This document shows positions 15,123 through 25,860 of a stretch of DNA of 64,000 nucleotides, in pieces. The stretch is from Clavaria fumosa (taxonomy: Eukaryota > Basidiomycota > Agaricomycetes > Agaricales > Clavariaceae). Numbering within the stretch: the first letter of the stretch is position 1; each line of letters starts with the position of its first letter. The stretch is taken from the NCBI GenBank assembly GCA_951802425.1, contig OX637795.1:3018501-3082500 (forward strand), written 5' to 3'. A program made the translations under genes and the position numbers. The notes under the pieces were generated by a model that saw only the letters and a program-made list of their open reading frames with translations, had not been told where the DNA came from and did not search any database.

Positions 15123-16735
15123 ATGGCCGCTATGCTCCCCTCTCTGGAGTCGTTCGTAAAGGTATCATCCTCATTGCCGACTCCTTATTGTAACGCACCG
15201 CTCACTCACGCGTCCATGTCCGTGTCCGTTGCAACAGGGCGTCTTCGCGACGGCCGCAGGATTGTCCACCCTCGGTGCGTTCCGTGCGCCTACCTCAGCC
15301 TCTCTGACTTTCCCCTCCCTCCCACAGGGGCCGGTCTGCTATACTACGGACAAAACTACCTCATCTACCCCGCCGCGTTCCCGCAGGGTGTCGAAATGCG
15401 TGAGTCCCTATCCGGCTGCCGCGGCACTCACTCGTTCACACACTCCGGGCTCGCGCACCAGCAGCGGTCGCCACCCCCAGTAGTTCCGGCATGCCCTACG
15501 AGGACCTGCGCCTCAAGTGCCCAGACGGGGTCACCATCGCCGCCTACCTGATGGTCCAGCGAAAGCACGTAGAGCAGGGCTCCGTAACGAAAGTCTCAGA
15601 GCAGGAAACGGACGAAGAGGTATTTTTTCTCTTTTCTTTCGGCAGCCTTGTTTTTTAAAGCAAGCAAAAAAAATACACCCAGTTCGCCTCGAGGAGGCCA
15701 ACCGTGATCATGTTCCACGGCAACGGGGGCAACTACGGACATCGCGTACCGCTTGCTAAAATCTTCTACGTCAAGTTACGCTGCAATGTCCTTATGCTAT
15801 CTTACCGCGGGTATGCGGCGCTCCTTGTCATGTGTCTTCCTTTCACTGTAGCCAAACTCTCCTTTTCTGCACAGGTATGCCAACTCTGACGGCTCACCAT
15901 CAGAAAAAGGTCGGCTACAAGCGCTCCCCTGTTCTCTCAATCTTAACCGTCTCTCTTCCTGCAGGCATCCGCCTCGACGCCCAGGCCTCGCTCGACTACC
16001 TCACCGCTCACCCTCAATTATCCAAAACACCCATTGTAGGCGGAACACCCCTGAAACGCGTCCCGTCTCTGACTCGTGTGTCCTGCCGCGCACCAGATCT
16101 TATACGGCCAATCCATAGGCGGCGCAGTCGCCATCGACCTCGCCTCCCGCAACCCCACCACCGTCCGTCCCTCCCCACTCACCCACCCACCCGCTCACGC
16201 ACTGACATCCGCACACCCACAGATCCGCGCGCTCATCCTCGAGAACACGTTCCTCTCGATCCCGCTGCTGATCCCGAGCGTGCTCCCGCTGCTCGCGCGC
16301 GTCGCGTTCCTGTGCCACCAGAAGTGGGACTCCGCCGCGCGCATCGCGCGCATCCCGCGTACGACGCCGCTGCTCTTCCTCGGCGGCGCGAAGGACACGG
16401 TCGTCCCGCGTGCGCACATGCAGGCGCTCTGGCGGCTCGCGTGCCGGCGCGGGCTCGCCAGGGCGGATGGGCCGGAGGGCGACGCCGCCGACCGGGAACT
16501 CGAGGAGCGCGCGCAGCGCGAGGGGAACCGGTATGTGGAGTTCGAGAACGGGACGCACAGTGCGGCTTTCTCTCATCTTTCGTTCCGTTGCTGGGGACCT
16601 GACCGTGTTTGGTCCGTTTGTTTGTCCCCGCCAGACGAGACCTGCGCCCTGCGCGGATACTGGACCGCCGTCGCGCAGTTCATCGCAGGCCTCCGTCCGC
16701 GCGACGCGGCGCGGCCCGTCCAGGACGGGACCTGA
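15123..16735 (+). CDS. BEM46/ABHD13-like alpha/beta hydrolase, membrane anchored
   Basis: Likely a serine hydrolase of the BEM46 family, anchored in an internal membrane, substrate unknown. Ten exons (15123-15161, 15238-15274, 15328-15399, 15465-15619, 15683-15810, 15875-15909, 15965-16035, 16097-16162, 16223-16559, 16635-16735) give 346 residues. A hydrophobic N-terminal segment (GVFATAAGLSTLGAGLLYYG) is followed by the family phrase GMPYEDLRLKCPDGV, the oxyanion strand VIMFHGNGGNYGHR, YRGYANSDGSPSEKG, the nucleophile elbow YGQSIGGAVAID (Ser), the Asp loop FLGGAKDTVVP and the final His in FENGTHN. All catalytic residues are present. Its 3' end occurs again in pieces at 17268-17365 and 19945-20100. 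Confidence 0.9.
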
Positions 16736-17365
16736 CGTTCAAGCGTATCTTTGGGTGGCCAGCGCGTAGTGGCATTTTTCTGTATCTACTTGCCTTTTTT
16801 TTTTTCGTTCTCGCCTGCTGCTGCTGTTGCTCCGCGTGTGGATATGCGCGGGCAGCGATGTACGGACTAGATAGCGTGTAGACATTTGCGTGGCTTATGC
16901 TGTGATGCCATGCGCGTCTGGAAGACGGAGACGGCTCGTGGGGCGCCCCGCTGCGCTGCTGACCCCCCGCCCGCCGTGTGTTAAGACTTAGGCTGGATGT
17001 GACACATTGCGGCGCGACTGACAACCGCCAGCGACAGCCTGCGCGGGCGCACACATGCCACCAGCAACGGAGGTTTTCTGCTGGCATGTGTTGCTCGTGT
17101 CTGTGTCTGGCGATGTGAGACAGTATGTACAGTGCAGAAAGCCGGGCCAGCGGGCCGCCAGGCCGCCGGCCCCGAGCCTCACGTACCCTTAGCTGACTGG
17201 CCGACAATTCGCGCACACACACCGCCCATGACTCTGCCCGTCCGCGCGCTGACACCTCTCCCCGGCCTCTGTCCACGCGACGCGGCGCGGATCGTCCAGG
17301 GCGCGGGACCTGGTTTGAAAAGCGTACGGGGTGGCCAGCAGCAGCGCGCAGCGGCATTTTTTTCC
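16736..17365. repeat. Scrambled duplicate: hydrolase 3' flank joined to elongin C/UBC13 remnants
   Basis: Directly after the hydrolase gene comes sequence resembling 19970-20300 (hydrolase 3' flank and the 3' part of elongin C). From about 17090 it resembles the elongin C-UBC13 promoter at 20871-21110, including ATGACTCTGCCC, a relic of the UBC13 first exon. From 17268 it again resembles the hydrolase last exon (PRDAAR..VQ). No intact gene survives here. The pattern fits a tandem array of a [hydrolase end - elongin C - UBC13 start] unit that later lost pieces. Confidence 0.65.
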
Positions 17366-17390
17366 TAACATTGCTCCTTATACCAGAGAG

Positions 17391-17546
17391 CTAGGGGAGC
17401 CTTTGCTCGAGCACGGTGTACATGAGCCCCTGACTCTCGACGTGCCTTGCGAGCTGCCTCGCGCGTGAGCCTGAGGAAGGGTGGGTGGAGATGAGTGAAG
17501 CGAATGCTCCGCGCCTGTGTATCTGCGCGCCCTGGGTCTGGGCTAG
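17391..17546 (-). other. Possible C-terminal gene fragment, unidentified
   Basis: The minus strand reads about 40 residues with a protein-like composition (SLISTHPSSGSRARQLARHV, then ending LEQRLP and a stop at 17391). THPSS..R is reminiscent of the C-terminal part of M48-type metallopeptidases, but the zinc motif is not present nearby. It abuts the ARG5,6 fragment and is probably another displaced piece. Confidence 0.25.
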
Positions 17547-17565
17547 GTGCTTGGCCTGGTATTGC

Positions 17566-17926
17566 TCATCGGTCCCCGCCAGGTCATCCACGACCGCCAT
17601 CCTGACGGCTTTTCAAGCGTGTTCAGTGAGCTCTACAAGACATCATACATGATCTATGGTGACAAGCCACTGGACGTAATCGCCATCGGGTCGCACTCCG
17701 AGAGCGAAATTCCGGTCATGACCAAGTTGTTGTCCAGTAAGAGCAGCATCTTGATCAACGTAGCTAACAACGCCTTTTTGACAATCAAAAAGGAAATCTT
17801 GGGAGGCTGTTCTGGGCGACAGGAGTCTGTTTTGGTGTAGGGATGCAGGACGCGGGCAGGGTGGAGGATGTTGTACAGTGGTATGAGGTGAGGAAGAGGA
17901 TCGAGAGCACCTATATTTCCCTCTGA
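17566..17926 (+). pseudogene. Inverted fragment of ARG5,6 (end of the kinase half)
   Basis: Reads GPRQVIHDRHPDGF, then DKPLDVIAIGSHSESEIPVM and TKLLSSKSSILINVANNAF. These match, in order, [37 protein letters not shown] and [19 protein letters not shown] of the ARG5,6 gene in this window. Similarity continues after a frame change with GMQDAGRVEDVVQWYEVRKR and ends near 17926. About 100 codons remain of a 920-codon gene, on the opposite strand to the parent and about 6 kb from its 5' end. It cannot make an enzyme. The divergence suggests an old copy. Confidence 0.8.
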
Positions 17927-18312
17927 AGCCCGGCTGTCCACATGAGACCGCCACCGCTACCATCGGGGTGCGCAACGAGTGCATCAGCATCAACCACGAC
18001 TGCTCCCGCCCCACGGAATTTACTTCCGTTACATGTCAAATACGTCATCACCACCTTATTTCAATACATCTCAGTCGCCATCACAATAATAGGCCAGATG
18101 CAGTGTCCAGCAATTTGATCTTAAAGCATCTGCATTTACAGGTCCAAGAAAACGGAACTACGAATAATAACCTTCACTATCACTTGTATAGCCCGAAAGT
18201 GTACATGAATGAATCTACAGCAGGACTCCTGTAAACCAGAAGTTTAGACGTAAAGCACCGAAGAAAATATGTTCCTAGTAGTACTCACGCCTTGAACTCA
18301 GCCCACTTTTTC
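17927..18312. other. Intergenic, no feature seen
   Basis: AT-rich after 18040, no recognisable frame. It probably holds the 3' flank of the small gene that ends at 18313. Confidence 0.4.
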
Positions 18313-18848
18313 TCAGAGTTTATCTCGAACGCCAGGGGATTCCACATCAGGCTGATATCTCGCCCATGGAACCACACCTTGGGCAATCATTGCATAGAGC
18401 TCCTGTACGAAATCTTGACAGTTGTTATGAATCGGATCATATTTTCCTCGTGTAGAAAAAATTGCAGTACCTTGAAATGTACTTGAGAATAAATGCAACC
18501 AATTTGTGAAAATAAATAATCCTAACCCATTGTCTTGATACTGTCGTCATCAAACTCGGTAAGTTTCTCCTTTCTGACCACTTTCCATTTTTTATCGTGT
18601 ATTGAGACATTCTTGATCATGTTGTGCTTTGGTCGTTCCCATCCCGGCTGTGCGATGAGCTCATGGAGAGTGCCTTTTGGCTGCCCCTCTTCTACAATAA
18701 TCAGGGCCCAATGTTGGGTCGTCGCTCCCAAGAACCCAAAAGAGCTGTGCGAAGAGGTAGGAAGATCTTCGAGTCCTCGAGAGACGAAATAGATTCTTCG
18801 CAGTGTCTCGTTCGACATTCCAAGGGAAGAGGGCGATAGAGCAGACAA
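18313..18848 (-). CDS. Small protein with His...Asn-Cys papain-like (NlpC/LRAT/PPPDE-type) signature
   Basis: Two exons (18848-18527, 18470-18313) give 159 residues. I recognise no named fungal gene. Two sequence marks are suggestive: TQHWALIIVEEG near residue 45 and YDPIHNNCQDFVQEL near residue 118. A His at the start of a strand followed later by an Asn-Cys-x-x-Phe helix is the arrangement of circularly permuted papain-like folds (LRAT, PPPDE and some NlpC/P60 proteins), which are thiol peptidases, deubiquitinase-like enzymes or acyltransferases. This is inference from spacing and motif only. There is no signal peptide. Confidence 0.6.
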
Positions 18849-19679
18849 GTGAGAAAGTTTACAGCTTTTTAACGCACCAGTTTAGCGCCTACAGCATTTA
18901 CACAAGTTTGGACGCCAAACCGTAGGCTCCGGGGCAGTGTCTGGAACCGGCTTATTCGACATAAGGCTTATACCAAATTCGACATGAGGATTATGCCAAA
19001 ATCGACATAAGGCTTATGCCGGAATTCAGAGCAGGGCAGCAGAGTGGTGGCGAAGTTGCTGTGTTCAGAGCACCAGGCAGTGACGAGGCAACAGAAAAGC
19101 AGCACAGTGGGTAGGGCAAAGCAGCGGAAGCACAACGAGGGCTGCGAGGTAGCAAGAAGAGGGCTGCGAGGCTGCGAGGCAGAGAGGCAGAGAGAAACCT
19201 GGGCCAGTGTCACGTGTGAACAAAGTTACAAGAATCACATGGCAATACACTGAACACAGTTCACTGAACTGTGAAGCACAAGCACGTAAGCGAATAGACT
19301 GAAGCTATTGTTTGGCATGATTTTGCAGAGTCATGATTATTGGTCAAATGGGTGTGTCAGTTCCCAATCAAACAAGTGGGAGAACTTCAGCTGAGCAAGT
19401 TTAGTCGCAATATAATAGCCATCTAGATCTCATTTCACTTCCGCGATGATCAGTGAGTTTGGTTATTTTCCTGTCCTCCGTCACTCGCTCAATGTGCAAG
19501 CTCAAAGTAACGACGCTTCCCGCTTCTCGCTTTCGTCGCCATAGTCTAACACCCATGGCTAGGGACACCACCTACCCTGCCATTTCCCATCCTACGCCTC
19601 GCAGTTTGCACCATTGCGGCAGCTGCTATGACTGCGGCATTTGAACGAACGCTCTCATGGTGTGATTTTGTCCAGGCAG
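18849..19679. other. Intergenic with short tandem repeat
   Basis: Between 18953 and 19021 a 23-base unit (TTCGACATAAGGCTTATGCC plus AAA) occurs three times with a few changes. At 19110-19195 there is a G/A-rich stretch with GGCTGCGAGG repeats. I see no gene; plus-strand frames after 19550 lack protein-like features. Confidence 0.45.
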
Positions 19680-20100
19680 CTATCAGCAACAGCCCGCGCG
19701 GGCGCACACACGCCGTCAGCGACGCGGCACACAATGTGCAAGAGGGAACGCACGCACAGCCCGGGGTGCACTCCAGGGAGAGCCGCGCGCGTACACCCGC
19801 GCGTGCACACTCACCGGCCCCGACCCTCTGACTGACCGTCCACACTACACTCGTGCACTACCCTTGACTCCGCCCAAGGTAGGGCCCGCTGAGCCACACA
19901 CCGCATGCGTTCGTCCGCGCGCTGACACCTCCCCGGTTGGATCTGGCTTAAACGCTTGCGGGAGTACAGTGTATTTGGGTGGCCAGTGTGCAGCGGTATT
20001 TTTCTGTGTCTGTATCTGCAAGCTTTTCCTTCTCGTCTGCTATTACTCCGCGTTTGGACACGCGCGGGCAACGATGTACGGACTAGATAACGCGTAGACA
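19680..20100. repeat. Second scrambled duplicate of elongin C/UBC13 start and hydrolase 3' flank
   Basis: 19683-19790 resembles the last coding part of elongin C (20289-20400). 19800-19935 resembles the UBC13 leader and first exon (20980-21110), but the start codon has become TTG (TTGACTCCGCCCAAGGTAGG). 19945-20100 resembles the hydrolase 3' flank at 16735-16880. No reading frame survives. Order and orientation agree with a decayed copy of the same array unit. Confidence 0.7.
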
Positions 20101-20213
20101 CATTGTTTGACGGAACGCTATAACACCACGTCTGGAACATGGGGACAATTCGCGGGGTTCTCCGCCATTGCTGATCGCCTTGTGGATTCGCTGTAAAACT
20201 GTGTCTGGACGTA

Positions 20214-20874
20214 TCACACTGCATCATCACAATAAGCCGTGGCCGAGGGACTGGAACAAGGCGCAACTGACGGTCCAGATAGTCTGCCAGCAACAGCCTG
20301 CGCGGGCGCACATGCCATCAGCGACGGGGTGGCACACGATGTGCAGGAAACGCACTCACAGCCCGAGGGCGCACTCCGGGGAGAGCCGCTCCAGGAACTC
20401 GCTGACCGGCACGTCGTCTCGTGGGGGCACGGCGTCGTACGCCCGCCGGAAGGCCATGTATTCGATGGCTTTCTCGACTAGGTCGGCGCTGCGCGGGAAG
20501 GGGGGGTCTCAGCGGGCGCTCAGCGTTGTCGTGTGACAGTGGCTGACTCACCTGTCGTGGATCGCGCATGTCTTGGAGGACGCTTCGAGGAAGTTGCCTG
20601 GTTGGAATAAGGAGTGTGCGATGCGCGTTCGTGGTCATATATGAAAGGAGCGCTACGCACTGTTGGCATCGAGCATGTTCCGGAGCGTCCCGCTGACGTT
20701 GGCCACCCCGCGCCGCACAATGAACGAGAACCCGTTCATGCTCGTGATGCGCACCCAGTCATCGTCGTCGTCGGCGGCGGCGTCGGCCTTGCCGTGGGTC
20801 AGCGCGTAGGCAGGCCCCTCAGGGTGTTAGAGACGTACCGCTGCTGCGTTCGTTACGCGTTGTTCCGCTGGCAT
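20214..20874 (-). CDS. ELC1: Elongin C (Skp1-like BTB fold protein)
   Basis: Adaptor of cullin-type ubiquitin ligases and elongin complexes. Six exons fit (20874-20857, 20817-20661, 20597-20552, 20488-20360, 20297-20272, 20218-20214), 126 residues. An Ala/Asp linker precedes DDDDDWVRITSMNGFSFIVR, then VANVSGTLRNML, EKAIEYMAFRRAYDA and the family ending PECALGLLLLADYLD. The first intron is only 39 bases with a GAG acceptor, and the last exon supplies just Leu and the stop, so both ends are my inference. The gene is divergent from UBC13, with 165 bases between the start codons, a shared promoter for two ubiquitin-pathway genes. Confidence 0.85.
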
Positions 20875-21039
20875 ATGTTGCTCGTGCTCGTGTCTTGGGT
20901 CTTTTGTGGCGATGATGAGACAGTGGAGGCGTGGGACAGCTGGGACCTGCGTAGGCGTGCAATCCGCGCTTACATCTCACCCACCGGCCCCGAGCCTCAC
21001 TCATCCCGGGCTTCGACACTCACTCGTGCACCACCACCC

Positions 21040-21862
21040 ATGGCTCTGCCCAAGGTAGGACCCCGCTGAGCCACACGCACCACATGCGTCCGTCCGCGCG
21101 CTGACATTCCCCCCCCCTTATCTGATCGCAGCGAATTATCAAGGTGCGCCATCCCCGCGGCGACGCCGTCCACCCGAGGCTGCTGATGCTCACCCTGCGC
21201 TCTTGGATGCATTCACAGGAAACCGAGCGGCTGGTCGCAGATCCCGCGCCGGGGATCACCGCCGCGCCGCACGAGGACAACCTGCGGTACTTCGACGTGA
21301 CGATCCAGGGCCCGGATGGGAGCCCGTTCCAGCGTATGTGCCAGCCGCCATTTTTGTTTTGCTCGTTGTGCTGTGTGCTGTGGTGACACGAGCCTCTTCT
21401 ATCAGAGGGCGTTTTCCGCCTGGAGCTGTTCCTCCCGGAGGAGTACCCGATGGCGCCACCCAAGGTGCGCTTTTTGACCAAGATATACCACCCGAACATC
21501 GGTGCGTCGTGCCCTTCCATTATCTCGGTGTTAGGGATGGTATGTATACAGACGGGACTGTGTTACAGACAAGCTCGGCCGTATCTGCTTAGACATCCTC
21601 AAAGGTGCCGTCCGCGTTGCCCTGTCTGTCCCACCGAGCTGCGCATCTCATCGCTCGCCCTCTCTCTCTCTCTCTCACGCCCCCAGATAAATGGTCCCCG
21701 GCGCTGCAGATTCGCACCGTGCTACTGTCCATCCAGGCGCTCCTGAGCGCGCCCAATCCGGACGACCCGCTCGCCACAGACGTCGCGAAGCACTACAAGG
21801 AGGACGAGAAGGACGCGCAGCGCGTGAGCCGGGAGTGGACGGAGAAGTATGCGAGCGGCTGA
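21040..21862 (+). CDS. UBC13: Ubiquitin-conjugating enzyme E2, Ubc13 type
   Basis: Ubc13 with its Mms2/Uev partner builds Lys63-linked ubiquitin chains in DNA damage tolerance. Six exons (21040-21054, 21132-21143, 21219-21333, 21406-21501, 21569-21604, 21687-21862) give 149 residues, a normal E2 length. The first two exons encode only MALPK and RIIK, typical of Ubc13. Then come [47 protein letters not shown], the catalytic [20 protein letters not shown] (active-site Cys) and [20 protein letters not shown]. No lesion is seen. The promoter region has been copied into two scrambled repeats to the left. Confidence 0.96.
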
Positions 21863-21903
21863 AGTGTCAGTGGGCCCCGCCGTGCCTGGATTGGTGTAGC
21901 TAA

Positions 21904-21946
21904 CCCCCCCCCCCCCCCCCCCCTTTCCCCCCTTCCCCCCTCTGGT
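21904..21946. repeat. Poly-C / C-T rich tract after UBC13
   Basis: A run of about 20 C (21904-21923) is followed by shorter C runs separated by T. It lies 40 bases past the UBC13 stop, in the 3' flank. Such a run is prone to slippage and to sequencing error. Confidence 0.8.
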
Positions 21947-22029
21947 GTAATGAGAGCGTTCGAGAATATGTATAGTGTTGTGAAATGGACTACATCAGCA
22001 AAACCTGATTCCAGCCTATAGAATTTGAG

Positions 22030-22998
22030 TATTTTTGTAGATGCTAAAGATTTACATGGCATCTTATTTGGCAGTCAACATGCCATCTATAGAGCCCTTG
22101 ACAGTGAAGATGCCATCTACAGAGCACACCCTTTTACTATAAACTACTGGGCAAATGACACATCAAAAAACAAACCCAGCAGTAGATATCAGCATAGACT
22201 GTGTAGACTACATGGACTGTATAGACTGCTGTAGCATATGTAATGAGAAAAACTTGCAATACATAGATAGTAACTAGACCCAGCGGCCATACAGGCTCCT
22301 CACAGGGCAAGTGAGGGGTATGTGAGGGAATGTGAAGAGTAGCCAAGTTGTTGGCCTTGCTGAAGACCATCTCCCTTAATTTTTCAGGAACAATTCATAC
22401 ATGAGGCTGTTTCAATTTTGATAGTTTTTAACCAAATGTTGTACACTCAATTTAGAGATAATAAGGCATGTATATTAATATTTTAGGGATTTTTGCACTG
22501 CTAGATATTGAGTATAAGACATAGGAGTTAAAAGTACTATATATAAAAGCTCACCATTTCTGATGTTTCCAGTTATCCAAAGAAAAAATGAAATGAAACA
22601 GGAACTGTCTACAAGAACTTGTTCATGCCACACTTGTAATGGCCCACTCCCCCAAGTTTGTCTTAAGGAATCCTCCTAGGCCTTGCCAAATAGTCTAGTC
22701 ATATCCAAACAACTTGTGACCACTCTTTGACTTACCCTTGTCTCATTTATGTTCACTCCAGGACCAAGTGTCCTCAGTTATACTTACCAGTTGGGGTGAT
22801 CCTCATGAGGACAATCCCTAGAGTCACTTCATCAACCAAACACTACTCCACTACAAGCCCTAACAGAGCCCTTGCTCTGTGGCTCTTGCAACCTGCCTTC
22901 TGCTGCCCAAGGGAAGCACATTTCAGTCTTATCAAGTATTGCAAGCAATTTTGCAATCCACTCTTACTGCAGTCATGGAATGAAGGATCACTCCTTTC
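22030..22998. repeat. CpG-free AT-rich repeat remnant
   Basis: From about 22270 to 22997 I find no CpG dinucleotide, although neighbouring genes are full of them. The phrase GATGCCATCTA(C/T)AGAGC occurs twice at about 22083-22122. Minus-strand frames near 22880-22990 look weakly protein-like but are broken. This is most likely a decayed transposable element; I cannot assign a class. Confidence 0.55.
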
Positions 22999-23439
22999 AG
23001 AACTGCAACGAGTATACTTGTATCTGGACCACACGTAGGCGACGAAGAAGGCAGGACCCTTGCTTTTGAGCGAAATCGAAACAAGGCATGTACCGGTGGA
23101 GAGTCGGACGGCTGCCTTGGTGGTCCTCGTCGTGCAAAGTCGACAGCAGACGCACGGGCTCCTGCTTGCCGCCGTGGCACCGCCGCCCCGACGAGGCAGA
23201 CGAGGGCAAGCCAATAACGGTTTTGATATGGGTCTCGTAGAACCCCTGCATAGCAACCTGTCTTACAACCATGTGCTAGGGCTCTATGTCCTCGCGCGAC
23301 CCGACGCGAGACGAAGCGAAGAATCCGACATGCACGAATTACCTACGTGTAACCCCCTCCCCAGCGAGAAGAGTGTACAGATGAAAAAGGAAAAGAAAAA
23401 AAAAGAGAAAAACAAGGCGAGGAAATCGGGGAGGCGTGA
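22999..23439. other. CpG-normal stretch after calcineurin, unresolved
   Basis: Base composition changes abruptly to CpG-rich at about 23000. The minus strand has an open frame (23272 to 22997) that runs across the composition border, which argues against it being a real gene end. It probably holds the calcineurin 3' flank and part of a gene cut by the repeat insertion. I name no product. Confidence 0.35.
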
Positions 23440-25860
23440 TCATGTCGTGTCCCATCGTTTCAGAGGTCTAGGTTTTCCAGTGACGGTCCTTTCCCGGGCG
23501 AGGGCGTCCGCCAGGCGCTCCACCACGCCCCCGTCGTCGTCGTCCTCCAGCGTCTTGCGGATCAGCCGGTCCATGTCCGTCGTCTCTGCGCGGCGCATCG
23601 ACGGCACCGCCACGAGCGGCAGCTGCGACGGCGTCCACGACGGCAGCCGTTCGTTCGCAATGTCCGACCGACGGCTGCGCACCCCCTTCAATTACAAACA
23701 CGGAAAAGAAAAAAGGCAAGAACCAAAACGCACGCGTCGGCAAAGTTGCGGATGCTCTGTCGTATCTGGTTGCCGTTCACGCCGAGTGCGTCGGGCACGC
23801 CTGCGTTGTCGGCGCCCAGGAAGCTCGGGCCCTGGGTGGCCAGCTCCGATGCGTTCTCGGCCTCTTCACTAGAGGCGGCCATACTTAGCGATGGGGGAGA
23901 AAGGGGAGAAGCACGGCGAAAAACGAACCGAAGGAGCTGAAATACGCGCTGCATCTTGCCGACGGCCAATATCTTGTTCTTGATGCGCTGTCTCCGCGCG
24001 GAGGCCTCAGCCTGCTGGACGGCGGCTGCTGCCCGCGCTTGTGAGTCGCCTCCGCCGTCCTCCTCGGACTCGGTATCCTCCAGCTCTTCTTGTGAACACA
24101 CGGCGAGCACCGCTAACAACATCTCCGTGACTGCCCGAAAAGAAATGGGTTAGAAAGGAAGTCTCGTCAAGGTGCTTCTCTCCTCGAGAGGGAGTGCCAC
24201 TCTGTTTCACTCACTTTTGGAACCGACAAATGGTAGGCTCCACGTGAAGGCGTCCATGAAGTTGGGCAACCAGTACGGATGCGCAGTAAAGTTGAATTGC
24301 CGTATCGTGATATTGCGGTTAACGTACTTGATGATGGCCCCACGGTTGTGGTAGACATCTAGATAGTTTGGAGCAGAGAAGATGGTGATGACGGACGGGA
24401 ACTTCTTCGTGGGTGTTTTGCGGTGCATCGTGTATCTGCCAAGGAACAAGCACGTTTGCACCATCAACAGTGCGTGAGGGCGTCAGCGCACGTACCCTGC
24501 GTCTTGAGCTTCATGGCCACGGATGATCCCAAGCAGACGATTACGATCGAGGAAAGCACACGCCGCCTCATACCTGAACACGCAGACAAATATAAATGCA
24601 GCGACCATGTGTACGCAGAAATTGCCATCAGAACTCACGTGAAGAAGTATGAGCATCCACGCGTGCCATTGGGTACCCATAGGGTGCCCGGGGCCAGGCC
24701 GGAGCCGTTCGCAGTGCGTTCCTGCTCATGGCCAAAATTAGCGATGGGATCAGACCACAGGAGGTCGCAGAGGAGGCCGTCGGAGCCTGGTTCTTGGAAA
24801 CGGTTGAGCTGTAAACGAGTCGACGTGTCAGAAGAGCAACGGGCGACTTCGGATATAATGGGTAGGGTGTATGGGATGGCGACGTACAGTGAGAAGGTCG
24901 TCTAGTGTGTTCAGCAAGGGCGAGATGCCGCCGTGCACGCAGAAGAAGCGCTCATCTACGACGGCTGCTACAGGTAGCGCTTGGAAAGACTTGATACAGG
25001 CTTCGTAGACGGTTTGAGAGTACTTGTGGAGACCTTTACAGATGGGATTCGTTGATCCTGAAAAATAGGGTAGGCAGAGATGATACGAACATTCTCGTTT
25101 GAATGTGAAGTACTCGGTTAAGTGCAGGCATTCATGGTTGCCACGGAGGAGGGTGAGTTGTGTAGGGTACCATAGTTTCAAAGCATAGAGATATAAAACA
25201 CACTTCGATATATGAAGCCTTTTCCAATAGAATTGTGAAGACGACGCGCGTACCTCAATTCCAAAGCATCCACGATCAACATAATCGCCAAGAAAGAGGT
25301 ATGGGTTCCCAGGTAAGGGCCCCCCGACGTCGAATAATTTCATGAGATCATACTTTGGGCAATTAGTGGTAAGTGGGGAACGGCAGAATGCGGTCACGTC
25401 GAACGCACATATTGGCCATGGATGTCGCCACAGACTTGACACCTGTTTAATCAATGGAGACACGTAGGCAGGATAAATTACTGACTGGTGACAGAACCCT
25501 GCACCTGCACCAAATTGGGTTCTTGGCAAAAGAGTTCGGTGGCTTTTTCAAGGATGAATAACGCGTGAGACTCCGTCAATTTGCCTTCGTGAAAGAAATG
25601 TCGTTTAAGGAGGTCCAGAGAAGGTAGTTTTTGTCCGCTTCCTGCTTGGACGAAGAACTCGTCGTCTGTGGGTTTATGGGCGGCAGGGGCCGGAACCTGT
25701 GCCCGTGTTTACAAACTGATCGGCCAGCACGGTTGTGCAAAATATCACATACGGTTTTCACTTGTCGCTCGCCCAGGGGTATAGGAAAGGCAGGGGGCGG
25801 TGCAGCGCGTTCTTGTATCTGATGTAGGGCGGCGCGGAGATAGGCGTCAGACGCCGCCAT
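23440..25860 (-). CDS. CNA1: Calcineurin catalytic subunit A (Ser/Thr phosphatase 2B)
   Basis: Calcium/calmodulin-activated protein phosphatase in the cytosol. The product begins [20 protein letters not shown] and, over many small exons, shows the phosphatase core: [81 protein letters not shown] and [27 protein letters not shown] leads to the calcineurin B-binding helix ([20 protein letters not shown]). Then come the calmodulin-binding stretch ([20 protein letters not shown]) and an autoinhibitory-type segment. The family's metal and catalytic residues are all present. Exon joins around 25490 use donor GTCAGT and acceptor CAAG. The 3' end is about 450 bases from a CpG-free repeat. Confidence 0.95.

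Noticed and set aside
16100..16576. Minus-strand frame opposite the hydrolase
   Set aside because: Shadow of a GC-rich exon; the plus strand has all catalytic motifs.
19811..20311. 166-codon minus-strand frame continuing elongin C after DYLD
   Set aside because: Elongin C ends at DYL plus one or two residues; a good donor GTCAGT at 20271 and acceptor at 20219 give an ending of normal length.
22843..23272. Minus-strand frames downstream of calcineurin
   Set aside because: They cross the abrupt CpG border at about 23000, so part is repeat DNA; no recognisable product.
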